Of a DNA stretch of 64,000 bases, positions 42,178 through 49,400 are shown piece by piece. A program made the position numbers and the translations under genes. Numbering within the stretch: position 1 is the first letter of the stretch; every line of letters begins with the position of its first letter. Under the pieces are notes generated by a model. It saw only the letters and a list, made by a program, of their open reading frames with translations, was not told the DNA's origin and ran no database searches. The stretch comes from Streptomyces sp. HUAS CB01. GTDB lineage: Bacteria > Actinomycetota > Actinomycetes > Streptomycetales > Streptomycetaceae. The stretch covers positions 7,719,501 through 7,783,500 of the forward strand of contig NZ_CP129137.1 of the NCBI RefSeq assembly GCF_030406905.1. The letters run 5' to 3'.

Positions 42178-42411
42178 GATCACAAAATGCATCATATCCG
42201 GGCAAAAGGCTTGCCGAGATTCGGCCGGGACGGACCGACGGTCCCGCACGGGTGGTCGCAACCGGGCGCTCGGCGTCGGACCGGCCCGCGAGGCATGGGG
42301 GGCGGGTCTGACATGCTCATGCATTCGTGCAGGTGCGGTATGTGAACGGCCTTGCGGCCCGCGTGGCATCCTGTGGTCACCTGCCGGACGTGAGAGTGCG
42401 AGGAGCCCACC

Positions 42412-42870
42412 GTGACGTCGAACCCGGGTCTCGAAGTACGCCCCCTCGCCCCCGGCGACCGGGAGGCCTGGGAACCGCTGTGGCAGGCGTACCTGGACTT
42501 CTACGAGCACACCCTTCCGCCGGCGGTCACCGATCTGACGTGGACGCGGATCGCCGACCCGGCCGAGCCGGTGGGAGGACTCGGCGCGTGGGCCGGCGGC
42601 GAGCTCACCGGCATCTGCCACCACGTGCTGCACCGCTCGACATGGGCCGCCGGCACGTACTGCTACCTGGAGGACCTGTTCACCGCCCCCGGCGCCCGCG
42701 GCCGCGGTGTGGGCCGGGCCCTGATCGAGGCCACGGCCGCCGCGGCGCGCGAGGCCGGCGCGGAGAAGCTCTACTGGCAGACGCACCGGGACAACGCCAC
42801 CGCACGCGCCCTCTACGACCGGCTGGCCCGCCACGAGGGATTCCTCGTCTACGAGCGTCCCCTCGACTGA
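42412..42870 (+). CDS. GNAT-family N-acetyltransferase
   Basis: The 152-residue protein has the GNAT core: YCYLEDLFTAPGARGRGVGRALIEA (acetyl-CoA loop) and YWQTHRDNATARALYDRLARHEGFLVYERPL. The acceptor is unknown. The GTG start follows GAGGAG. Its stop lies only eight bases from that of the convergent methyltransferase gene. Confidence 0.88.
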   Translation: MTSNPGLEVRPLAPGDREAWEPLWQAYLDFYEHTLPPAVTDLTWTRIADPAEPVGGLGAWAGGELTGICHHVLHRSTWAAGTYCYLEDLFTAPGARGRGVGRALIEATAAAAREAGAEKLYWQTHRDNATARALYDRLARHEGFLVYERPLD

Positions 42871-42878
42871 TCCGGGCG

Positions 42879-43961
42879 TCAGTCCCTCCGGGCCACCAGG
42901 CGGTAGGCGTTGCACAGCCCGAGACGTGCCGAGAAGGGCGCGACCGCCTGGTCCAGGAGCGCCGCCGCCACCAGCGCCGGGACGCCCGCCAGCAGCGCCG
43001 CGCCCCGCAGCGCACGGTGCAGCCGGCCGACGGGCGGGAGCCATGGAAGGTCGTCGCGCGGCGCCGCGCCCTCCAGGGCCAGCCACACCGCGGCCACCAG
43101 GTCCACCGGCTCGTGCGCCGACCGGTGCTGCTCCGCCACCACCGTGAACCCCAGCTCCACCAGCGCGTCCCGGAGATTGCCCACCGGCACGAGGTGGAGG
43201 TGCTGGGGCTGGAGCCAGGGGAGCCACCAGTGGCCGAGCAGCCGCGCGTACCGGCTCTCCGGGTCCGGTACCTCCACCACCAGGTGCCCGCCCGGGCGCA
43301 GCGACGTCCGGGCCGCCTCCAGCTCCCGGCGCGGTTCCGTGCTGTGCTCCAGGTAGTGGAACAGGCTCACGACGTCGTACTCGCCCGCGAGGTCCGGCGC
43401 CAGTTCGGTGAAGCCGCCCCGGAGGCCGCGTTCCACCCGCCCCCGCCGCTCGGCCAGCTCCGCCCCCTCGGAGCGGTCGAGCCCGTCGAACACCACCTCC
43501 GGCAGGACGGTCCGGGCCACCTCGCAGAAGTGCCCGTGCCCGGTGCCCACGTCGAGCCACCGCTTCGCCCCGCCGAGAAGCGGCCGCACGGACTCCGCGC
43601 GGCGCCGGTAGGACGTGGTGCGCCCGCCGAACATCCCGTCGAGCTGCTGCTCGCCCAGTCCGTCGTAGAAGTCGCGGTAGTAGAAGGCGAGGCCCCGGTC
43701 GTTCAGCCGGGGGTTCTGGAAGAGATGGCCGCAGGAGTGGCAGCGGTCGACCCGGAACCGGCCCGGCTTGTGCTGCAGCAGGTCCGGGGTCCGCAGATGA
43801 CCGCCGACGCGGGCCGACCCGCACCAGGGGCAGCTGTGGCGCAACGGCTCGAAGAACGCCTGTGGGCCCTCGGCCAGCTCGGCCGCGTACTCCGGTCTGA
43901 GTCCCCTCACCGTCTCCCGCCGGGCCCGGCGTCTGCGGGAGCGCTCCTCGCGCCTCGTCAT
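42879..43961 (-). CDS. SAM-dependent methyltransferase with N-terminal zinc ribbon
   Basis: The 360-residue protein has two cysteine pairs near the N-terminus (CPWCGS and CHSCGH) typical of the zinc-binding part of C-methyltransferase-like enzymes, then a class I SAM fold (LDVGTGHGHF, EYDVVSLFHYLEHS, LRPGGHLVVEVPDP). A C-terminal hydrophobic stretch may touch the membrane. It is the last gene of the six-gene operon; its ATG overlaps the glycosyltransferase stop (ATGA). It probably methylates the sugar or the lipid product. Confidence 0.85.
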   Translation of the reverse strand: MTRREERSRRRRARRETVRGLRPEYAAELAEGPQAFFEPLRHSCPWCGSARVGGHLRTPDLLQHKPGRFRVDRCHSCGHLFQNPRLNDRGLAFYYRDFYDGLGEQQLDGMFGGRTTSYRRRAESVRPLLGGAKRWLDVGTGHGHFCEVARTVLPEVVFDGLDRSEGAELAERRGRVERGLRGGFTELAPDLAGEYDVVSLFHYLEHSTEPRRELEAARTSLRPGGHLVVEVPDPESRYARLLGHWWLPWLQPQHLHLVPVGNLRDALVELGFTVVAEQHRSAHEPVDLVAAVWLALEGAAPRDDLPWLPPVGRLHRALRGAALLAGVPALVAAALLDQAVAPFSARLGLCNAYRLVARRD

Positions 43962-45220
43962 CCCTCCTCCTTGTCCTGGAGCTTGTCCTGGAGCTCGCCG
44001 GCAAGCAGCTGCTCGAGATGGTCCGCCGCGGCCGCGGCCCCGCCCGCCGCGCGCAGCGCCGACCCGACGGCACGGGCGGCGGCCCGGTGGCCGGGATCGT
44101 CCAGCACGGCTTCCACGGCGGGCCCGATACGGGCCGCGGTGGCCCGGCCGAACCGGACACGGACCCCGGCCCCCGCGTCGCAGACCTGCGCGGCGACGAT
44201 GGGCTGGTCGTCCCGGATGGGCGCGACGACGAGGGGAACCCCGTGCCACAGGGCCTCGACCACCGTGTTGTGACCGGCATGGCAGACGACCGCGTCCACC
44301 CGCCTCAGCAGCGCGAGCTGCGGCACGGCGGGGAGGGCGAGCAGATCCCCGTCCGGCCGTACGGAGCCGGGCCCCGGCCCCGTACCCGTAGGCGGAGCCG
44401 TCCCGTCCGGTCCGGCGGCGCCGAGAACGCCCTCCGGGTCGACGACGACGGCCTGCAGCCGGTCCGCCCGCGCCCGCAGGGCCTCGGCACACGCCGTCAG
44501 GAACCGCCCTCCCGCATCCGTGTTCGCCGTGCCGAGCGTGACCAGGACCGTCGCCCGCCCGGGGTCCAGCCACTCCCACGGGAAGCCGGCCGCGGACGGA
44601 CGGGCGGCCAGCGAAGGGCCCACCCACCGGATCCCGTCGCCGCCCCGGGCGGGCCGCCCGGCCAGCTCCGGCGTGGTGAAGGCCAGCACCAGACGCGGGG
44701 AGAAGCGCGGATCCGCCGTGCCCTCCGGATCCCCGATGCGCAGCCGCAGCTCCCGCAGGAGCGCGTCGTTCCACGCCGCGACCTTCGGCATCGACGCCAG
44801 CGCGTCGGTGAACTCGGCCGGCGTCGTCGCCGACGTCGCCCACGGCACGCCGAGGCGCTCCGCGACCAGCGCCCCCGCCGGCGCCTGCTGGTCCGCCACG
44901 ACCACGTCGGGCCGGAACTCCAGCACCGCGTCCCGCACACCGTCGGCCATCGCGTCCGCGAGCGGCACCAGGAACCGCTCCCACAGGAACCGCAGCGCCT
45001 CGGGGCCCCGGATGTCCGGCGGCCTGGCCGGACGGTCCGCGTCGGCCCAGGACACCGGGGAAGGGAAGACGTGCGCGTCCGGCCCGGCGAGACGGCGCAC
45101 CAGTTCGGGCACCCCCGCCCACGCCACGTCATGGCCCCGGGAGGCCAGTTCCGCGGCGACGCCCACCAGCGGGTTGATGTGGCCGACGAGCGGCGGTACG
45201 ACGAACAGGCAGCGGCTCAC
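43958..45220 (-). CDS. GT1-family (UGT/MGT-like) glycosyltransferase
   Basis: The 420-residue GT-B enzyme begins with FVVPPLVGHINPLVGVAAEL and carries the nucleotide-sugar signature VCHAGHNTVVEALWHGVPLVVAPIRDDQPIVAAQV near residue 335. Such enzymes move a sugar from a UDP- or TDP-sugar to a small hydrophobic acceptor, including macrolides and lipids. The GTG start overlaps the hydrolase stop (GTGA), so it is translationally coupled in the synthase operon and probably glycosylates its product. Confidence 0.88.
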   Translation of the reverse strand: MSRCLFVVPPLVGHINPLVGVAAELASRGHDVAWAGVPELVRRLAGPDAHVFPSPVSWADADRPARPPDIRGPEALRFLWERFLVPLADAMADGVRDAVLEFRPDVVVADQQAPAGALVAERLGVPWATSATTPAEFTDALASMPKVAAWNDALLRELRLRIGDPEGTADPRFSPRLVLAFTTPELAGRPARGGDGIRWVGPSLAARPSAAGFPWEWLDPGRATVLVTLGTANTDAGGRFLTACAEALRARADRLQAVVVDPEGVLGAAGPDGTAPPTGTGPGPGSVRPDGDLLALPAVPQLALLRRVDAVVCHAGHNTVVEALWHGVPLVVAPIRDDQPIVAAQVCDAGAGVRVRFGRATAARIGPAVEAVLDDPGHRAAARAVGSALRAAGGAAAAADHLEQLLAGELQDKLQDKEEG

Positions 45221-46098
45221 GGGACCTTCACCTCCACGGGCACGGCCGCCACCCGGCCGCCGCCCTCGTCACTGCTCTCGCCGCGGGTCCCGTCCCGGCC
45301 GTCCGCCGAGGCGTTCTCCGCGATCCACCCCAGCACGAGGTCGCGCACCCGGCCCGGCGCCTCCACCAGCACCGAGTGCTCGTGGCCCGGCACCAGCACC
45401 GTCCTGCACCGCGGCAGCAACGACCGCAGCCACGAGGCCTGTTCGCAGAGGTCGGAGTCGGCCCCGTAGACGGCGAGCACCGGGCGGTCCAGGGAGCGGA
45501 GCGCGTCCTCGGTGACGAGGTCGCAGACGGTCACCTCCGCGGCGATCGCGGTGTCGCGCACCAGCCGGCCGGCGGCCCTCGCCAGCCGGGCCGTGTGGCG
45601 CCCGCGGTGCGTGGCGATCCAGTCGAGCGCCTCGGTCTCGTTGGCGGTCATCTCGTGCCGTACCCGGTCCAGCAGGCCGGCGATCTTGCGTGCCCAGGAG
45701 GCCGTGGCCGGCTCCGACTCGACGACCGAGATGCTCGCGACCCGGTCCGGGTGGCGCAGGGCGTAGCCGAAGGACACGGTTCCGCCGAAGGAGTTGCCGA
45801 CGAGATGCACCGGACCGTGGACCTCCAGCCGGTCGAGCAGCGCGCCGAGATCGTCCACGAACCTGTCGAGACCGTAGCCGCCGACCGGTCTGCCACTGCG
45901 GCCGTGCCCTCGGTGGTCGTACATCACGACGTCCAGCCCCGCCGCCGCGAACGCGGGGGCCACGGTGAAGTAGTAGCTGGCCAGGCTGTCGGTGAGCAGC
46001 CCGTGCAGCAGGACGACGGTCTCCCGCCCGGGCCGTCCGTCGCCGGGGCCGAGGCGCTGGACGTGCAGGCGGGCTCCGGCGACATCGATGATCGCCAT
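45217..46098 (-). CDS. Alpha/beta-fold hydrolase (possible product-releasing thioesterase or lipase)
   Basis: The 293-residue protein has HGLLTDS, DHRGHGRSG, nucleophile elbow GNSFGG with Ser103, a probable acid in YGADSDLC and His in GHEHSVL. In synthase operons such enzymes release or edit the acyl chain; here that is inferred from position, as the sequence alone could also be an esterase. It starts three bases after the ACP stop. Confidence 0.85.
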   Translation of the reverse strand: MAIIDVAGARLHVQRLGPGDGRPGRETVVLLHGLLTDSLASYYFTVAPAFAAAGLDVVMYDHRGHGRSGRPVGGYGLDRFVDDLGALLDRLEVHGPVHLVGNSFGGTVSFGYALRHPDRVASISVVESEPATASWARKIAGLLDRVRHEMTANETEALDWIATHRGRHTARLARAAGRLVRDTAIAAEVTVCDLVTEDALRSLDRPVLAVYGADSDLCEQASWLRSLLPRCRTVLVPGHEHSVLVEAPGRVRDLVLGWIAENASADGRDGTRGESSDEGGGRVAAVPVEVKVP

Positions 46099-46101
46099 CG
46101 G

Positions 46102-46425
46102 TCAGGCCGCCCCCGCGCTCTTCAGGCACCGCGCGACGTGCTCGACGAGCCGGCCGACGGTGAGCTCGATGATGTCGTCGAGCTCCATCGACGCCACGAA
46201 CTCGGCGAAGTTGACGTCGCGCCCGTACCGGGCCTCCAGATGACCGGCCAGCGTGACCAGGTCGATGCTCTCGAACTCCAGGTCCCTGCTGAACCGTGTC
46301 TCCATCCCGACCTCCGCGTCGTCGAGGCCGTCGTCCTCGAGCACCTGCGCGATCATGGCCGTGATGTCGGCGAGTATCGCGTCCTCGTCCGCCCCCGACG
46401 GACCCGTCGGCCGATTCGTGGTCAA
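46102..46425 (-). CDS. Free acyl carrier protein, TTG start
   Basis: The 107-residue acidic protein has the carrier motif DLEFESIDLVTL with the phosphopantetheine Ser53. The only plausible start is a TTG at 46425 that overlaps the stop of the upstream synthase gene (TTGA) and lies eight bases after AGGAGG; upstream in-frame ATG would start inside the synthase. It gives the system a second carrier besides the ACP within the large synthase. The phosphopantetheine could be attached by the transferase domain fused to that upstream synthase. Confidence 0.85.
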   Translation of the reverse strand: MTTNRPTGPSGADEDAILADITAMIAQVLEDDGLDDAEVGMETRFSRDLEFESIDLVTLAGHLEARYGRDVNFAEFVASMELDDIIELTVGRLVEHVARCLKSAGAA

Positions 46426-49400
46426 GTCCCGTCCTCCTTCTTCTCCGTGCCCGACCCGCCCCGTTCCGGTCCCTCGGTCCACGCCACGACGTACGAACGC
46501 GCGGGCAGCCCCGGTGGGTTGTCCACCTCTTCGCACCGGACCGGGTACGTGCGGACCGGAGTGCCCGAGGTGTCCCGCACCTCGACGGTGAGCCGGTCCC
46601 CGGACGCCGCCACGACGGCGAAGTCCTTGGGGCGGCCGCCGAAGCCCGTTCCCTCCGCCTTGGCCGCCGCCTCCTTCGCCGCCCAGAACCGGGTGAACCA
46701 GAGAGCCTCGGAAGCGCCCGGGTCCACCCCGGTGTCCGTGCCGCTCCGGGTGCGACAGGCCGTCAGCAGCACGCGTTCGCCCGGATCCAGGGCGGCGGCC
46801 AGCGTGGCCCCGGACGGCTCGGCGATCTCCTCGATGTCGATGCCGGGGCCGGTGACCGCGCCGCCGACGGGATCCGGGCCGCCCGGGCGCACGATCGCCA
46901 CCGCCGCCTCGGCCCGGTGGGCGAGGGACACGGCCAGCGGTGGGAGGGCCCGTCCGTGCGTCCCGGCCACCCGGGGGCGTCCCCGGTCGTCGTTGTCGAC
47001 CGCCAGCTCGGCGGGGAAGACCGGGCCCTCACCCCGCTGCCACAGCCACTGCCGCACGGCGTCCTTGGCGGCGATCCGGCCCAGCAGCCACTGCCTCCGC
47101 CCGCGCGGCGACTGCCGTTCGTAGACGGCGCGTTCGGCGCCACCCAGCATGTTGCGCATGATCAGGTCGCGTGACGCCAGGTCCGGCCAGCGTTCGTGGA
47201 CCAGCACCCAGCCGCCGGGGCGGGCCATGGACAGGGTGTGGCGTTCCGGGAAGCGCTCGACCGGACGCGTGTGCGGATCGTTGTCGAAGCGGCGGTCCTG
47301 CCAGCCGTGCAGCTCGGCCCAGACCCGGCCGCCGTACGTCAGCAGGGCGTCCGCCTCGAGGAGATCATCGGTGAGCGAGGTGACACGCACCAGGCACTCG
47401 ACCTCGCTGCCGGGCAGCGGGGCCGGGCCGAAGAACCGCATGCGGCGCATCCGGACCGGGAACACGACCGTCCGCTCGGAGGCGGTCGCCATGATCCAGT
47501 AGCCGAGGACCTGCCCCACGTTGTCCAGGAGCGCCCCGGGCGCCGGCGGTGTGGTCAGCACCGCGCGGACGTGCCGCCCGCCGATGCCGCGCAGTGCGGT
47601 GACCCCTTGGTACGCGGGGCCGTGGAACATCCAGCGCTCGTCGTACAACTGGGCCGCCGAGTGGTCGGGGACGCGCTCGTCACGGAAGTCCGCCGGATCC
47701 CGGGGAGGCGGGGGCGCCGGGTGGTTCGCGGCGACCTCGACCACCGCGCGTGCGTGCGGCCCGAACGAAACGGCCACCCGTCCCGGGCCCGCGGGGGTGC
47801 CGGTGACCGTCACGTCCGCCGGCTCGGCGGCCGTCAGCCACCGGTCGAACCGGGCGTCGTGCACGGCGATCGCACGCATTCCGGGTGCGCTGCGCTCGGC
47901 CGCCTCCATCAGGTGGTGGACGATCGTCGTGGCCGGGACGACGGGCCAGCGGTCGGCCACGTCGGGCCAGTCCGCCCGCTGCCGGAAGAAGCAGTGGTCG
48001 AGCAGGTACGGCATCGCGTCGGTGCCCACCCGGACCGTGTGCACGGAGCGGACGGGTGGGGTCGCGGCGGGATCCGGCCCGGTAGGGGTTCCGTGGGGAC
48101 GGGCCGCGGGCGGGGTCCGGAGGGGCCGGGCCGCGGGACGGTGTGTCGGGGCGGGACCGTGGTGGCGCCCCGTGCCGCCCGGCCGGGGCACCGGCGAGGG
48201 CCTGCGGCCGGCCGCCTCGATGAGCTCGGCGGCCGTGGCCGCCGTCTCCCGCATCAGTGCGTTGAGTTCCGCCAGTGCCGGGAACCGGTCAGCCGGGTCC
48301 CCGGCCCCGGTTCCGGCAGGCTCGTGCGGCCGGCCGCGGACGGCCGACGGTCCCACGGCACCTCCTGCCACGGCGTGTTCCGCCGTACCGTCGCCCGCCC
48401 GTCCGGGCCCGGCAGGCGCCGGGGCGTCCTCCGTCGGCGTGCCCGTACCGGCCGGGGAGCGCCCGTGCGCCGTGAGCAGCGACAGCCGCAGCTCGGAGAG
48501 CACGTCCGGGGCCAGGGACACCAACCCGCCGCTCAGATCGAGCCGTACCGGAGGGCGCGACGGCACGTTGCCACTGCCACTGCCACTGCCACTGCCACTG
48601 CCACTGCCACTGCCACTGCCACTGCCACCGCCACCGACCGGTCCGGAGGCGGGCATCGGCGTCGTGGCCGGCGCCACCGTGCGCGCGGGGGAGGTCCGGA
48701 CGCCCGCCGCGCCGTCACAGCGGTCGATCACGTGCGGATCGACCGCCGCACCCTCCGCCCACAGTGCCACCGCCACCCGTCGCAGCTGCGCCAGGCCCGG
48801 GCGGTGCGGAGTGTTGGCCGCGACCACGAGATGGTCGCGCCCCGCGAGGGTGTCGCCGATGAGCGACCCGAGGGCTCCCGTACCGACCTGGACGAAGGCC
48901 CGGAACCCCGCCGCGTACAGTGCCTCGGTCAACTGGCGGAAGCGCACGGGCTCCAGCAGATGGCGGACGAACAACTCCCGTACGGCGGCCTCGTCACGGG
49001 GGAAGGGCGAGGCCGTCGTGCCCGACCAGACCGGCACGGTGGGCGTGTGCAGGGCGAAGCGCTCGGCCGCGGCACGGAACGGTCCCAGGGAGGGTTCCAG
49101 CATGGGCGTGTGGAACCCGGAGCGGAACGGCAGCACGCGGCACAGCACCCCCTCCGCACGGAACGCGCGGGCGAAGTCCTCGACCGCGTCCGGCGGTCCG
49201 CACACCATCGACTGGCGCGGCGCGTTGTCGTGGGACAGCGTCACCGGGAGTCCCAGGGCGTCCAGCCCCGCCCGTACGCGGTCCGCCGACGCACCCACCG
49301 CGGCGAACGCGAGGTCCGGCACCTCCACCGAGTCGGGGTCCAGCGAGGCCATGAAGTCGTCCACGGCGCGCTCGGCGTACAGGCCCGCGACCGCCATGGC

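Noticed and set aside
48569..48628. CRISPR-like repeat array
   Set aside because: Units are six bases with no spacers; it is a coding microsatellite.
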